A stretch of 64,000 nucleotides of DNA from Methylorubrum sp. B1-46 (GCF_021117295.1 NZ_CP088247.1:3549001-3613000); one strand, 5' to 3'; positions 35,658 through 45,797 are shown, numbered from the stretch's first letter. Numbers and translations: made by a program. Notes: generated by a model not told the origin, from the letters alone.

Positions 35658-36173
35658 TCAGTCGCAGACGCAGTTCGAGCCGTAGCCGGTGTTGTAGAGC
35701 GGGGCGTAGCCGGTGGTGACCGGCGCGTAGCCATAGCTGTAGCCGTAGGCCGGCGCCGCGTAGCCGCCGTAACCGTAGCCGCCCGTCAGCGCGCCCCCGG
35801 CGAGACCCAGGCCCAGCCCGAGCCCGGCACCGGCCAGACCGATCCCGGCCCCCGCGAGGCCGACTCCGACACCTCGGCCGTAGCCGTATCCGCGGCCATA
35901 GACGCCGCGCGCGGCGTAGCCACGGTATCCGTAACCGCCCCGATCGCCGAAGCCGCGATGCGCGAAACCGTGACGGTCTCCTGCGAACCCGCCGCGATAG
36001 CCGCCGACGCGGCCGGCATGACCGAAGCGTGCGCCGTAGCCGTGATGGCCGTAGCCGGCATGGGAACGGCCGCCGACATAGCCGCCATGACCGCCGAAAT
36101 CGCGGGCCTCGGCCGTTGCGGGAGCGAGGACAAGGGCGGAAAGAGCCGTGGCGGCGAGGGCGAAGGACTTCAT
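35658..36173 (-). CDS. Gly/Tyr-rich exported protein
   Basis: 171 residues from ATG 36173. A signal peptide ([23 protein letters not shown]) precedes a mature chain dominated by Gly, Tyr, His and Arg ([24 protein letters not shown]). The centre is a glycine-zipper-like hydrophobic tract ([26 protein letters not shown]) that could insert in a membrane. The C-terminus SNCVCD has two cysteines. Such low-complexity envelope proteins are frequent in Methylobacterium, with unknown function. It lies inside the otherwise conserved dgt-argS block and converges on dgt. Confidence 0.75.
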   Translation of the reverse strand: MKSFALAATALSALVLAPATAEARDFGGHGGYVGGRSHAGYGHHGYGARFGHAGRVGGYRGGFAGDRHGFAHRGFGDRGGYGYRGYAARGVYGRGYGYGRGVGVGLAGAGIGLAGAGLGLGLGLAGGALTGGYGYGGYAAPAYGYSYGYAPVTTGYAPLYNTGYGSNCVCD

Positions 36174-36313
36174 GGGGTGGTCTCCGTAGGGGATCTCACC
36201 CTCGACAACGTCGCTATTCGCGCGGTGCGTGCAACGCTGCATTCTACCGAGAGGAAGCGTTGTCCCCGCGGGGACGAGGGCATGGGACCGGACGACCGTT
36301 TGCGGAGGACCGA

Positions 36314-36775
36314 TTGAGCGCCGAACCCCGAGCCCCGCGCGAGACCCGCGCCGCCTATCCCCGCCTCGTGCCGCTGACGACGCGCTGGGGCGACAACGAC
36401 GTCTACGGGCACGTCAACAATGTCGTCTACTACGCCTTCTTCGACACGGCGGTGAACGGGATCCTGGTCGAAGCGGGCGCCCTCGACATCGCCCGCTCGC
36501 CGGTCATCGGCCTCGTTGTGGAGACCGGCTGCCGCTACTTCGCCCCGGTCGCCTTCCCCGACCGCATCACTGCGGGCGTGCGGGTGGCCCATCTCGGCCG
36601 CACCAGCGTGCGCTACGAGATCGCGATCTTTCGCGAGGACGACGCGGAGGCGGCCGCGCAGGGGCATTTCGTCCATGTCTATGTCGATCGGGAGACCCGC
36701 CGGCCGGCGCCGCTGCCGGAGCGGCTTCGGGCGGTGCTGACGGAACTCGCGGCCGACACTGCCCCGGCGCCGTGA
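36314..36775 (+). CDS. Hotdog-fold acyl-CoA thioesterase (4HBT family)
   Basis: 153 residues from TTG 36314, which has GGAGG five bases upstream and is the only start codon in a suitable place. The [27 protein letters not shown] block is the 4-hydroxybenzoyl-CoA thioesterase signature, with the catalytic-type Asp and the HVNN motif. The [19 protein letters not shown] and [20 protein letters not shown] blocks are YbgC/FcbC-like. It should cleave acyl-CoA thioesters in the cytosol; the acyl group is not known. It is divergent from the Gly/Tyr-rich gene and just upstream of argS. Confidence 0.9.
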   Translation: MSAEPRAPRETRAAYPRLVPLTTRWGDNDVYGHVNNVVYYAFFDTAVNGILVEAGALDIARSPVIGLVVETGCRYFAPVAFPDRITAGVRVAHLGRTSVRYEIAIFREDDAEAAAQGHFVHVYVDRETRRPAPLPERLRAVLTELAADTAPAP

Positions 36776-36866
36776 CACTCCCGCCCGCCATTGCTATGCC
36801 GCCCCGACGCCGGCCGCCCGACGCGCGGGCCGGCCGGCACGCTGAAACGACGAACACCTGAGCCCC

Positions 36867-38636
36867 ATGAACATCTTCGCCCTCTTCGAGACGCGCGTGC
36901 GCGAGGCGCTCGAATCGCTTACCCGCTCCGGCGGGCTGCCCGAGGGGCTCGATCTGTCGCGCGTGGTGGTCGAGCCTCCACGCGACCCGTCGCACGGCGA
37001 TCTCGCCACCAACGCCGCCCTGGTGCTGGCCAAGGAGGCGAAGCAGAACCCGAAGGCGCTCGGCGAGGCGCTGGCCGAGGCGCTGCGCAGCGATCCGCGC
37101 ATCGTCGAGGCGAGCGTGGCGGGGCCCGGCTTCATCAACCTGCGGCTCGCGCCGGAGGTGTTTCACGAGGTGATCCGGGCTGCGCTCCGCGAGGGCGAGG
37201 ATTTCGGGCGCGGACACATGCCGGGCGGCCCGGTCAACATCGAGTACGTCTCGGCCAACCCGACCGGGCCGATGCATGTCGGCCATGGGCGCGGCGCGGT
37301 GTTCGGCGACGCGCTCGCCAACCTGCTCGCCGCCGCCGGCCGCCCGGTGACGCGCGAGTACTACATCAACGATGCCGGTGCGCAGGTCGACGTGCTCGCC
37401 CGCTCGGCCTTCCTGCGCTACCGTGAGGCGCTCGGCGAGACGATCACGATTCCGGAGGGCCTCTATCCCGGCGACTACCTGAAGCCGGTGGGCGAGAAGC
37501 TGGCGCAGACGCACGGCCGGGCGCTGCTCGACCGGCCCGAGCACGAGTGGCTGCTGCTGGTGCGGCGCTTCGCCATCGACGCGATGATGGACACGATCCG
37601 CGCGGATCTCGCGGCAATCGGCATCCGCCACGACGTGTTCTTTTCCGAAGCCACGCTCCAGGGCGGGAACGGCGACCAAGGGAGCAACCGGGTCGCGGAA
37701 CTGCTCGAGGCGCTACGCGAAAAAGGCCTCGTCTACGAGGGGCGCCTGCCGCCGCCCAAGGGGCAGTTGCCCGAGGATTGGGAGGATCGGGAGCAGACCC
37801 TGTTCCGCTCGACCCAGTTCGGCGACGATGTCGACCGGCCGCTGCTGAAGTCCGACGGCTCCTACACCTACTTCGCCTCGGACATCGCCTATCACCGCGA
37901 CAAGTGGCTGCGCGGCGCCAACGAGCTCATCGATGTGCTCGGGGCCGACCATGGCGGCTACGTCAAGCGCATGCAGGCGGCAGTGAAGGCGGTCAGCGAC
38001 GGCGAAGCGCGGCTCGACGTCAAGCTGTGCCAGCTCGTGCGGCTTTTGCGCGCAGGCGAGCCGGTGAAGATGTCGAAGCGGGCCGGCGAGTTCGTGACCC
38101 TGCGCGACGTCATCGACGAGGTCGGGCGCGACGCGATCCGCTTCATGATGCTCTACCGCAAGAACGACGCGACGCTGGATTTCGACCTCGCCAAGGTCGT
38201 CGAGCAATCGAAGGACAACCCGGTCTTCTACGTGCAGTACGGCCACGCCCGCCGCTTCTCGGTGCTGCGCCAGGCCCGCGAGGCGCTGCCCGGCGAGGAC
38301 TTTTCGCGCGAGGCGCTGCTGGCGGACGCGGACCTCTCGGTTCTCACCGATCCCGGCGAGATCGAGATGATGCGGCTTATTGCTCAGTATCCGCGGGTGC
38401 TCGAATCAGCGGCGGCGGCGCACGAACCTCACCGAATCGCGTTCTACCTCTATGAAACGGCCAGTTCGCTTCATAGTTTCTGGAACAAGGGCAAAGACTT
38501 GCCGCAATTACGGATTGTTAATCCAACCGACAGAAAGTCCAGCCGGGCCCGCTTGGCCCTCGTGGAGGCCTTGGGCGGCGTTCTTGCCTCCGGCCTCGCG
38601 GTTTTGGGCGTCTCCGCACCCGACGAGATGCGGTGA
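36867..38636 (+). CDS. argS: Arginyl-tRNA synthetase
   Basis: A 589-residue class I aminoacyl-tRNA synthetase of normal length. The N-terminal tRNA-contact domain has [15 protein letters not shown]; the HIGH-like motif is in [17 protein letters not shown]; the KMSKR-type loop reads [17 protein letters not shown]. The C-terminal helical anticodon-binding region ends SAPDEMR. Cytosolic charging of tRNA(Arg). It starts at ATG 36867, about 90 bases after the thioesterase stop, and leads the argS-SPOR pair conserved in Rhizobiales. Confidence 0.97.
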   Translation: MNIFALFETRVREALESLTRSGGLPEGLDLSRVVVEPPRDPSHGDLATNAALVLAKEAKQNPKALGEALAEALRSDPRIVEASVAGPGFINLRLAPEVFHEVIRAALREGEDFGRGHMPGGPVNIEYVSANPTGPMHVGHGRGAVFGDALANLLAAAGRPVTREYYINDAGAQVDVLARSAFLRYREALGETITIPEGLYPGDYLKPVGEKLAQTHGRALLDRPEHEWLLLVRRFAIDAMMDTIRADLAAIGIRHDVFFSEATLQGGNGDQGSNRVAELLEALREKGLVYEGRLPPPKGQLPEDWEDREQTLFRSTQFGDDVDRPLLKSDGSYTYFASDIAYHRDKWLRGANELIDVLGADHGGYVKRMQAAVKAVSDGEARLDVKLCQLVRLLRAGEPVKMSKRAGEFVTLRDVIDEVGRDAIRFMMLYRKNDATLDFDLAKVVEQSKDNPVFYVQYGHARRFSVLRQAREALPGEDFSREALLADADLSVLTDPGEIEMMRLIAQYPRVLESAAAAHEPHRIAFYLYETASSLHSFWNKGKDLPQLRIVNPTDRKSSRARLALVEALGGVLASGLAVLGVSAPDEMR

Positions 38637-38665
38637 CCGAGGACGGCTGTTGAGAGGATGAGGCC

Positions 38666-40108
38666 ATGACGGGACACGCTTCGCGCGCGACGGTCGATTT
38701 CGACGCCTTCGAGCGTGAGCTGCGTCAGACGTCGCAGGAGGCGATCCGGGCGAAGGCGCCGCAGGGAGCCCCCAAGGGCGACCCGCTCGCCGAACTGGCC
38801 CGCATCGTCGGGCAGGACGATCCCTTCCGCGCCCTGCTGGAGGCGCGGGAGAAGAACGCGGCCCAGGACGCGCCGGCCCAACCGGCGCACCCCGCTCCGG
38901 CGCCACGCGCAGCCGAGACGGGCCGTCCGGCCCGGGTCGAGCCGACCTTCGTGGATGCGCACGCAGCACACGGGCAGATCCAGGCTCCGCCGCAGGGCTC
39001 GTCCCAGCACCCATCCCAGAGTCCGGCGGACGCCTTCGACCAGTATCTCGCCTCCGTCGAGCAGGGCATGTACGCCGAGGGCCCGGCCGATCCGGCCGCC
39101 TTTGCCCAGTCCGACGAGGGCTATCGCACGGGCCGGGCAGAGCGTCCGCGCGCCCGCAACCGCCTCGTGCAGGTCGGGGCGGGCCTCGCGGTGGTGGCTG
39201 TCTGCGTCGGCGGCGCCCTGGCCTGGCGCGGTACCCACGGCATCGGCGGCAGCAGCGGCCCGATCACCGTGCTCGCCGACAAGACGCCGCTGAAGGTGCA
39301 GCCGACGGCCACCGACGGCGTCGAGATTCCCGACCAGAACAAGCAGATCTACGACCGCAATGCCAAGGACGGTCAGATCAAGATCGTGAACCGCGAGGAG
39401 CAGCCCCTCGACGTCAACCAGGCCGCCCGCACCGCCGCTGCGCGCAGCGAAGGTGCGGAGCCGGGGCAGGGCGGGGCGACCCCCGGCCAGGGCAGCACGC
39501 CCTCCGACCAGTTGTTCGGGGAGCCGCGCCGGGTGCGCACCGTCTCGGTCAAGCCGGATATGCCGGTGCATCAGGCCGAGCAGGCTCAAGCCCAGGCGCC
39601 GGCCTCGCCGATCCCGACCATGACGATGCCCGATCCCTCCGGTGGCACCACGCCGGCGGCGGAGCCCCGCAAGCCCGCCGCGCTGCCCTCGCGCACCCTG
39701 GCCTCGAACCCGGCTCCGGCAGCGCCCGTCGCCGAGGCGCCTCCGGAGCCGCCGGCCGCGCCCGCCGCGCGCCCGAAGGCCGCGCAGCGCGTCGCCTCCG
39801 TCTCGCCCGAGACCACCGCCAGCACCGCCGAGCCGGCGCCCGCCGCCGCCTCGCTCACGGCGCCGGTCAGCGGCTACTCCGTGCAGCTCGGCGTGCGCGG
39901 CAGCGAGAGCGAGGCGCGAGCCGCCTTCCGTGAGATGCAGGGCAAGTACAGCCAGCTCGCCGGCAAGCCCGAGCTGATCCGGCAGGCCGAGGTCAACGGC
40001 AAGACCCTGTTCCGCGTCCGCGTCGGGCCGCTGGCCAAGACCGAGGCCGCGAGCCTGTGCAGCGCGCTCCAGGGCGCGGGCGGCCAGTGCTTCGTCGCCA
40101 AGAACTGA
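38666..40108 (+). CDS. SPOR-domain inner-membrane protein
   Basis: 480 residues. A cytoplasmic N-terminal region (about 1-165) contains an acidic/Pro-rich segment and ends in basic RAERPRARN. One transmembrane helix follows (LVQVGAGLAVVAVCVGGALAW). A long Pro/Ala/Gln-rich periplasmic linker leads to a C-terminal SPOR domain from about residue 405 (YSVQLGVRGSESEARAAFREMQGKY ... GKTLFRVRVGPLAKTEAASLCSALQGAGGQCFV). SPOR domains bind septal peptidoglycan stripped of peptides, so a division role is likely. Position between argS and nagZ is the usual alphaproteobacterial order. Confidence 0.92.
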   Translation: MTGHASRATVDFDAFERELRQTSQEAIRAKAPQGAPKGDPLAELARIVGQDDPFRALLEAREKNAAQDAPAQPAHPAPAPRAAETGRPARVEPTFVDAHAAHGQIQAPPQGSSQHPSQSPADAFDQYLASVEQGMYAEGPADPAAFAQSDEGYRTGRAERPRARNRLVQVGAGLAVVAVCVGGALAWRGTHGIGGSSGPITVLADKTPLKVQPTATDGVEIPDQNKQIYDRNAKDGQIKIVNREEQPLDVNQAARTAAARSEGAEPGQGGATPGQGSTPSDQLFGEPRRVRTVSVKPDMPVHQAEQAQAQAPASPIPTMTMPDPSGGTTPAAEPRKPAALPSRTLASNPAPAAPVAEAPPEPPAAPAARPKAAQRVASVSPETTASTAEPAPAAASLTAPVSGYSVQLGVRGSESEARAAFREMQGKYSQLAGKPELIRQAEVNGKTLFRVRVGPLAKTEAASLCSALQGAGGQCFVAKN

Positions 40109-40151
40109 GGCGGGACCCCGCCGCATTCGCCGGCTCGACTTCGACCGTCCC

Positions 40152-40282
40152 ATTCGATCCCTCATCCTGAGGTGTCCGCGTCAGCGGGCCTCGAAGGATC
40201 CTCCAGCCATTACTCGGGATCTGGAGGATCCTTCGAGGCCGCTTCGCGGCACCTCAGGATGAGGGCGTGAATGGGATCGAAT
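40152..40282. repeat. Composite inverted repeat (two family A copies head to head)
   Basis: The left half has CTCATCCTGAGGTG, an inner CCGCGTCAGCGGG, and CCTCGAAGGATCCTCCAG; the right half is its inverse with GCCGCTTCGCGGC as inner hairpin. The outer ends ATTCGATCCC and GGGATCGAAT also pair. It looks like a BIME-type element between the SPOR gene and nagZ. Confidence 0.8.
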
Positions 40283-40352
40283 CCATGCTCTGCCCTTGTG
40301 ATGACTGCACGTCATCCTCTTCCGTCCTGCCCATCCGTGGAATGCCGGTCCC

Positions 40353-41369
40353 ATGACCTCAGCCTCCCCGCCCCGCGCCGTCATCCTCGGCTGTTCCGGC
40401 ACGGTGCTGACACCTGAGGAAACGGCCTTCTTCCGCGATCTGCGGCCGTGGGGCTTCATCCTGTTCAAGCGCAACATCGGCACGCCGGACGCGGTGCGCG
40501 CGCTGACGGCCGCGCTGCGCGACACGCTCGGCCGGGCGGATGCGCCGATCCTGATCGATCAGGAGGGCGGTCGGGTGCAGCGCATGGGCCCGCCGCACTG
40601 GCCGAAATACCCCGCCGGCGGACGCTTCGATGCCTTCGGGAAGGAGGGCGCGGACATCGCCCGGCTCGGCGCCCGGCTGATGGCCTACGATCTGGCGCAA
40701 GTCGGCATCAACGTCGATTGCGCGCCGATGCTCGACGTGCCCGTGGCGGGCTCGGACAACATCATCGGCGACCGGGCCTACGGCGACACGCCGGAGCGGG
40801 TGATCGAACTCGGCCGCGCGGTGGCCGAAGGATTGATGGCGGGCGGCGTGCTGCCGGTCATCAAGCACATTCCTGGTCACGGCCGGGCAACCTGCGACAG
40901 CCATCTCGACCTGCCGGTGGTCGAGGCCGACCGGGCGAGCCTGGGCGCGAGCGACTTCCGCCCGTTCCGGGCCCTCGCCGACCTGCCGCTCGCCATGAGC
41001 GCGCACGTGGTCTTCACCGCCCTCGACGCGGAGCGGCCCGCCACCCTGTCGGAGCGCGTCATCCGCGAGATCGTGCGCGGCGAGATCGGCTTCGACGGCC
41101 TGCTGATGACCGACGACCTGTCGATGCAGGCGCTCCGGGGGCCGTTCCGTGAGCGCGCCGAGGCGGCCTACCGCGCCGGCATCGACGTGGTTCTCCATTG
41201 CAACGGACGCATGGACGAGATGCGGGCAGTGGCCGAGGCGACCCCCGACCTGACGGGGGAGGGGGCACGCCGTGCCGACGCCGCACTCGCCCGTCTCGCC
41301 CCGTCGGTTGCCTTCGACATCGCCGAGGGCCGTGCCCGTTTCGAGGCCGCTTTCGACGCGATCGCATAA
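40353..41369 (+). CDS. nagZ: Beta-N-acetylhexosaminidase
   Basis: A 338-residue glycoside hydrolase family 3 enzyme that removes GlcNAc from cytosolic anhydromuropeptides during cell-wall recycling. Visible family motifs are IDQEGGRVQRMGPP, the substrate-loop signature VIKHIPGHGRATCDSH, and GLLMTDDLSMQAL with the nucleophile Asp. No signal peptide. In many relatives scpA and scpB lie between nagZ and tatA, but here only 297 non-coding bases separate it from tatA. Confidence 0.96.
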   Translation: MTSASPPRAVILGCSGTVLTPEETAFFRDLRPWGFILFKRNIGTPDAVRALTAALRDTLGRADAPILIDQEGGRVQRMGPPHWPKYPAGGRFDAFGKEGADIARLGARLMAYDLAQVGINVDCAPMLDVPVAGSDNIIGDRAYGDTPERVIELGRAVAEGLMAGGVLPVIKHIPGHGRATCDSHLDLPVVEADRASLGASDFRPFRALADLPLAMSAHVVFTALDAERPATLSERVIREIVRGEIGFDGLLMTDDLSMQALRGPFRERAEAAYRAGIDVVLHCNGRMDEMRAVAEATPDLTGEGARRADAALARLAPSVAFDIAEGRARFEAAFDAIA

Positions 41370-41666
41370 CAGCGATCACGCCGCCTCTTTGTGGCCTCAA
41401 GCGCCGGCGGCTGCCTCCGCGGCCCTGGCTTTCGCTTCCCTCGACGCCTCGGCGGAGCCGAGGCCCGCTCCGCAGGGCGCTCTTCGCGCCCATAGGCCGG
41501 TGACGCGCCCAGTCACGAGGCGGAATGCGACAAAGAAGGGCAAGGCTTGCGCGGCCTTTGCCCGCCTGCGCGCCCCGCGCTGCTTGTGTTCGCGCCACTC
41601 GATCCCTAGGTTCGCCCCAATTCACGTGGAGGCGCCGCCGGAGTTCGTGCGGTGCAGGAGGTTGCC
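41370..41666. other. Gap between nagZ and tatA, without scpA/scpB
   Basis: About 300 bases of GC-rich sequence. No segment resembles ScpA or ScpB, no hairpin terminator stands out, and ORFs across it lack domain features. The tatA ribosome-binding site AGGAGG is at 41656-41661. Confidence 0.55.
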
Positions 41667-41954
41667 ATGGGCAGCATGAGTGTCTGGCACTGGGTCATCG
41701 TTGCGGTCGTCGTCATGCTGCTGTTCGGCCGCGGCAAGGTGTCGGAGCTGATGGGCGACGTCGCCAAGGGCATCAAGGCCTTCAAGAAGGGCATGGCCGA
41801 CGACGAGACCCAGCCGAGCACGACGACGGCCGTCCCGCCGGTGGGTCCGAACGATCCTGTCCGCACGCTTCCGCACCAGGGTGCGCCGGGCACCGCCCCG
41901 CAGTCGACGCATGTCCAGCCGCACGTTCCGGCAGGCGATCACAAGGCCGTCTGA
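41667..41954 (+). CDS. tatA: Twin-arginine translocase subunit TatA
   Basis: 95 residues from ATG 41667, with AGGAGG five bases upstream. A single N-terminal transmembrane helix ([18 protein letters not shown]), the [24 protein letters not shown] amphipathic helix with the TatA-type FG hinge, and a polar Pro-rich tail identify it. TatA polymerises to form the translocation pore for folded proteins. It is the first gene of tatABC; a nearby ssuA gene product has a Tat-type signal. Confidence 0.95.
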   Translation: MGSMSVWHWVIVAVVVMLLFGRGKVSELMGDVAKGIKAFKKGMADDETQPSTTTAVPPVGPNDPVRTLPHQGAPGTAPQSTHVQPHVPAGDHKAV

Positions 41955-42072
41955 ACGACGGCACGCAACGGCTGAACGGTGGTCGGGCACGGTTGAAGAT
42001 CGGCTCCGGGCAGGATAGCGCGGGCCGCGCGCCCGTCCTCATCAGGCGCGGCCCCGCGGGACGGACGACGCA

Positions 42073-42534
42073 ATGCTGGACATGAGTTGGGGCGAGGTGA
42101 TGCTGATCGGTGGCGTCGCCCTGATCGTCATCGGACCCAAGGATCTGCCGAAGGCCCTGCGGACCCTCGGCCAGATCACCACCAAGGTCCGGCGCATGGC
42201 CGGCGAGTTCCAGTCGCAGTTCAACGAAGCGATCCGCGAGGCGGAGCTGGAAGAGGTCCGCCGTGACGTCGAGGGCGTCAAGCGTACCGTCGATGCCGCG
42301 CGCCCAACCTTCAATCCCGTGGACACCATCCGCAACGAGATCCGCAGCGCGGTCGAGAGCCGTCCCGGCGCCGGCTCGAAGGACGCCGGGGTGAAGGATA
42401 CCGGCAGCTTCGACGTGCCGCGGCCGACGCCCGAACAGCAGGCGGCGCAGATGCACGGCGCTTCGGCGTCTTCCGCCGCCGAGGCATCTCCCACCACCCC
42501 CGGCACCAAGACCGAGACAGGCCCGACTCCATGA
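42073..42534 (+). CDS. tatB: Twin-arginine translocase subunit TatB
   Basis: 153 residues starting [34 protein letters not shown], the TatB transmembrane helix with the conserved Glu8 and GPKDLP hinge. A long amphipathic helix ([19 protein letters not shown]) and a polar Pro/Ser/Thr-rich C-terminus follow. TatB and TatC form the receptor for twin-arginine signals. The gene overlaps tatC by four bases (ATGA). Confidence 0.95.
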   Translation: MLDMSWGEVMLIGGVALIVIGPKDLPKALRTLGQITTKVRRMAGEFQSQFNEAIREAELEEVRRDVEGVKRTVDAARPTFNPVDTIRNEIRSAVESRPGAGSKDAGVKDTGSFDVPRPTPEQQAAQMHGASASSAAEASPTTPGTKTETGPTP

Positions 42535-43331
42535 GCGACGAGCGCGATGAGGCCGAGATCGAGGCCTCGCGGGCACCCCTTCTGGAGCACCTGATCGAAC
42601 TGCGGTCGCGACTGATCAAGTCGCTGCTCGCGTTCATCGTGATGTTCTTCGGCTGCTTCTTCTTCTCGAAGCAGATCTACAACGTGCTCGTGCACCCCTA
42701 CGTCTCGATCGTGGGGCCGCAGAACGCCGAGCTGATCGCGACCCACTTCCTCGAACAGGTCTTCACCAACATCAAGCTCAGCGTGTTCGGCGCGGGCTTC
42801 CTCGCCTTTCCGGTCATCGCCACGCAGGTCTACGCCTTCGTCGCGCCGGGCCTCTACCGCAACGAGCGGCAAGCCTTCCTGCCCTACCTCGTCGCCACGC
42901 CGGTCTTCTTCCTGCTCGGCGCGCTGGTCGTCTACTTCCTGGCGATGCCGCTGCTGATCCAGTTCTCGGTCTCGCTGCAGCAGATCGGGCAGCCCGGCGA
43001 GGCGACGATCCGGCTGCTGCCGAAGGTCGACGAGTATCTCTCGCTGATCATGACGCTGATCTTCGCCTTCGGGCTCGCGTTCCAGATGCCGGTCATCCTG
43101 ACGCTTCTGGGACAGATCGGCGTAATCGACGCGGCCTTCCTGCGGGAGAAGCGGCGCTACGCCATCGTGCTCGTCTTCGTCGCCGCCGCGATCCTGACGC
43201 CGCCGGACGTGATCTCGCAGCTCTCGCTCGCGATCCCGATGCTGCTTCTCTACGAGGCCTCCGTGTTCTCGGTCGCCCGCATGGAGAAGATCCGCGCGGC
43301 CCGGCGCCGGGCGGCAGGGATCGAGGACTGA
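42531..43331 (+). CDS. tatC: Twin-arginine translocase subunit TatC
   Basis: A 266-residue six-span membrane protein. An N-terminal [19 protein letters not shown], the conserved [26 protein letters not shown] loop with Glu, [17 protein letters not shown] and the C-terminal [21 protein letters not shown] are diagnostic. TatC recognises the twin-arginine motif. It overlaps tatB by four bases. In relatives serS often follows; it does not here. Confidence 0.97.
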   Translation: MSDERDEAEIEASRAPLLEHLIELRSRLIKSLLAFIVMFFGCFFFSKQIYNVLVHPYVSIVGPQNAELIATHFLEQVFTNIKLSVFGAGFLAFPVIATQVYAFVAPGLYRNERQAFLPYLVATPVFFLLGALVVYFLAMPLLIQFSVSLQQIGQPGEATIRLLPKVDEYLSLIMTLIFAFGLAFQMPVILTLLGQIGVIDAAFLREKRRYAIVLVFVAAAILTPPDVISQLSLAIPMLLLYEASVFSVARMEKIRAARRRAAGIED

Positions 43332-43406
43332 GAAATGATCGAGGGCTGATCCAGCGGTGTTCCTCACGCCGCCTCGCAGGCGCGAGCGGCTGAGGGGAAT
43401 AGAAGA

Positions 43407-43439
43407 AAGGTTGCGCATCACCATCTTGTGCGCAACCTT
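43407..43439. repeat. Perfect 11-base inverted repeat after tatC
   Basis: AAGGTTGCGCA (43407-43417) and TGCGCAACCTT (43429-43439) with an 11-base spacer, 75 bases past the tatC stop and 53 bases before the next gene. It could be a terminator without T run, an operator, or an mRNA leader hairpin for the downstream gene. Confidence 0.6.
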
Positions 43440-43492
43440 GAAAGCGGGTCGCGCGGCCCCAGGATTCTCCGACCTCAACACGGAGAGATCCC

Positions 43493-44191
43493 ATGTTTCG
43501 CACGATGCAGACCGCCGTCGCGGTCGCCGCCCTAATGACGCTGGCGGGCACGGCTCAGGCCGCGGACCTCCAGCGGGTGCGCGGCACGATCGAGAACAGC
43601 GACGCCGGCACCGTCACGATCAAGGCCACCGACGGCACGACGGAAACGGTGCAGCTCGGCGGCGCCAAGTTCGTCTGGGTGGTGAAGTCGAGCCTCGACC
43701 AGATCAAGGACGGCACCTTCATCGGCACCGCCACCAAGGGCGAGAACCCGATGACGGCGCTCGAAGTGGTGCTGTTTCCCGAATCCATGCGCGGCACGGC
43801 CGAGGGACATTACGGCTGGGACGCGATCCCCGACCACACGGCGGGCGGCGGCCCGGTGGTGAAGAGTTCCATGACCAACGGCACCGTGAAGGCCGCCGGC
43901 GGTGCGGGCGGCGCGCCCAAGGTCAAGAGTTCGATGACCAACGCCACCGTGGCCAGCAGCACCGCCAGTTCCGGAAATAGCGGCGAGCGCACGCTCACCG
44001 TGACCTACGACAAGGACGGCTCGAAGACGATCGTGGTGCCAGCCAAAGCGCCGATCGTCGCCTTCGAGCCCGCCGACAAGGCGATCCTGACGCCGGGCGG
44101 CAAGATCTTCGTGGTCGCGGCAAAGGATGGGGCTAAGCTCGAAGGCAAGCTCGTCGCGGTGGGCAAGGACGGCCTCACCCCGCCGATGTAG
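43493..44191 (+). CDS. Exported protein of unknown function with an internal repeat
   Basis: 232 residues with a clear signal peptide (MFRTMQTAVAVAALMTLAGTAQA). A small beta-rich N-terminal domain (VRGTIENSDAGTVTIKATDGTTETVQL) looks like the OB-like fold of DUF5666-type proteins. A Gly/Ser-rich centre contains two near-identical units (VKSSMTNGTVKA and VKSSMTNATVAS) 28 residues apart, followed by a further beta-rich region ending GLTPPM. It is probably periplasmic. The gene is separate from tatC by a 161-base gap with a strong hairpin, and it converges on an MFS gene. Confidence 0.78.
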   Translation: MFRTMQTAVAVAALMTLAGTAQAADLQRVRGTIENSDAGTVTIKATDGTTETVQLGGAKFVWVVKSSLDQIKDGTFIGTATKGENPMTALEVVLFPESMRGTAEGHYGWDAIPDHTAGGGPVVKSSMTNGTVKAAGGAGGAPKVKSSMTNATVASSTASSGNSGERTLTVTYDKDGSKTIVVPAKAPIVAFEPADKAILTPGGKIFVVAAKDGAKLEGKLVAVGKDGLTPPM

Positions 44192-44197
44192 ATGGCC

Positions 44198-45373
44198 TCA
44201 CGACCGTCCCTGGCTCGCCGTCAGGGACGGCCAGAGCGGCCGCGCCGCCGCCGTGGCGGCGAGGCCGAGCCCGAGCAGCGAGACGACGGCAGCCAAAGCC
44301 GGCAACTCTGCATAGCCCGCGCCGAGCATCAGCGCCGTGCCGCCGAGCCACGCGCCCATCGCGTTGCCGAGGTTGAACGCGCCCTGGTTGAGGGTCGAGG
44401 CGAGGTTCGGCGCCTCGCTCGCTGCCTCCACCACCCAGACCTGGAGCGGCGAGACCAGGGCGAAGGCGAGTCCGCTCCACAGCACCAGCACCGCGAGCGC
44501 CAGCACGGGGAAGGGCGCGACCAGGGCGAAGGCGACGAGCACCGCGATCAGCCCGGCGAAGCTGCCGAGCACGGTGCGCATCAGGCTGCGGTCGGCGAGC
44601 CAGCCGCCGGCGAGGTTGCCGACGGTTAGCCCGAGGCCCGCCGCGAACAGCGCCCCCGTCACGCCGCCGGGCGTCAGATGCGTCACGGTGAGCAGGAACG
44701 GCGCGATGTAGGTGAAGACGGTGAAGAAGCTGACCGAGGCCAGGGTCGAGACCAGCATCGGCCGCAGCACCGGCCAGCGCCCGAGGGCCCGGAATTCCCG
44801 CGCGAGCCCGCCGCGCGTACCCGGCATCCCGCCCGGCAGGGCGAGCGCGATGGCCGCCCCCGCCGCGAGCCCGATGACGACCACCGCCCAGAAGGTCGAG
44901 CGCCAGCCGAACGCCTGGCCGAGCGCGGTGCCCAGCGGCACGCCGAGCACGTTGGCGAGCGTCAGGCCGGCGAACATCAGCGAGACCGCTTGCGTGCGCT
45001 TCTCCCGCGGCACGAGGTTGCGGGCGACGATGGCGCCGATGCCGAAGAAGGCGCCGTGCGCGAAGGCGGTGGCGACCCGCGCGGCCATCAGCCACTCGTA
45101 ACTCGACGCCAGGGCGCAAGCGAGGTTGCCCAGCGTGAACACCGCCATCAGGGCGAGCAGGGCCGCCTTGCGCGGCAAGGGGGCGGTGGCCATCGCCACG
45201 ATCGGCGCCCCGACCACCACGCCGAGTGCGTAGCCGGAGACGAGGTGGCCCGCCTGCGGGATGCTGACGCCGAAATCGCGCGCCACCTCGGGCAGAAGCC
45301 CCATGATGACGAACTCGGTCGTACCGATGCCGAAGGAGGCGACGGCCAGCGCGAGGATCGGCAGGGATACCAT
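44198..45373 (-). CDS. MFS transporter, DHA1 family
   Basis: A 391-residue twelve-span major facilitator protein. The N-terminal ALAVASFGIGTTEFVIMGLLPEVARDFGVSIPQAGHLVSGYALGVVVGAP region is typical of the AraJ/YdhP/NepI-like group of drug or sugar efflux pumps. The loop after TM4 has ARNLVPREKRTQAVSLMFAGLTLANVLGVPLG, the DHA1 antiporter motif C region. The substrate cannot be told from sequence. It is divergent from the sulfonate operon, with a 424-base shared region. Confidence 0.88.
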   Translation of the reverse strand: MVSLPILALAVASFGIGTTEFVIMGLLPEVARDFGVSIPQAGHLVSGYALGVVVGAPIVAMATAPLPRKAALLALMAVFTLGNLACALASSYEWLMAARVATAFAHGAFFGIGAIVARNLVPREKRTQAVSLMFAGLTLANVLGVPLGTALGQAFGWRSTFWAVVVIGLAAGAAIALALPGGMPGTRGGLAREFRALGRWPVLRPMLVSTLASVSFFTVFTYIAPFLLTVTHLTPGGVTGALFAAGLGLTVGNLAGGWLADRSLMRTVLGSFAGLIAVLVAFALVAPFPVLALAVLVLWSGLAFALVSPLQVWVVEAASEAPNLASTLNQGAFNLGNAMGAWLGGTALMLGAGYAELPALAAVVSLLGLGLAATAAARPLWPSLTASQGRS

Positions 45374-45797
45374 GCAGGATGCTCCGGGGCGGCGCGGTTG
45401 CTGCGCTGCAAGATGAGCGCCGCACCATGGTCATCCGCGGAATGCGCGACAGCCGCGTGACCGGGAGGCAGGTCTGCGCTCAGGTCAGGCCGTGCGGCGC
45501 GGGCCTCCGCCTCGGCAGCGCGCCTGAGCCGGTGATTGAGGCCAACCGGGAGCGTCGTTCGTGCTCGAAAAGATTTTCCCTGTGCCAGCGAGCGCAACGG
45601 CAGAACCATCCTCCGCATTACAAAAACAACGCAAAAACAATCCGTTGATTTGCCCCATCTTAGGTCTCTACATTTCAGAGCAACAACGCCCCAACAACAC
45701 GCCTCAGATCATCGAATATCGAAGTTTCGAAGTGCTCCTGCCGGAGATTTCGGACATCGGTCCTTCGTGACTGCGGTCCTGCCTCGGATCTCTCGCA
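45374..45797. promoter_or_regulatory. Promoter region of the ssu operon and the divergent MFS gene
   Basis: The stretch 45600-45740 is markedly AT-richer than its surroundings. On the plus strand TTGATT (45645-45650) and TACATT (45669-45674), 18 bases apart, are the best -35/-10 pair, about 115 bases before ssuE. A direct repeat, CAAAAACAA twice, lies just upstream and could be an activator site; sulfur-starvation activators of the CysB/Cbl type are a candidate. No ORF is credible here. Confidence 0.45.

Noticed and set aside
41272..41679. ORF spanning the nagZ-tatA gap
   Set aside because: It overlaps the nagZ end out of frame, is Arg/Ala/Pro-rich, and does not resemble ScpA or ScpB.
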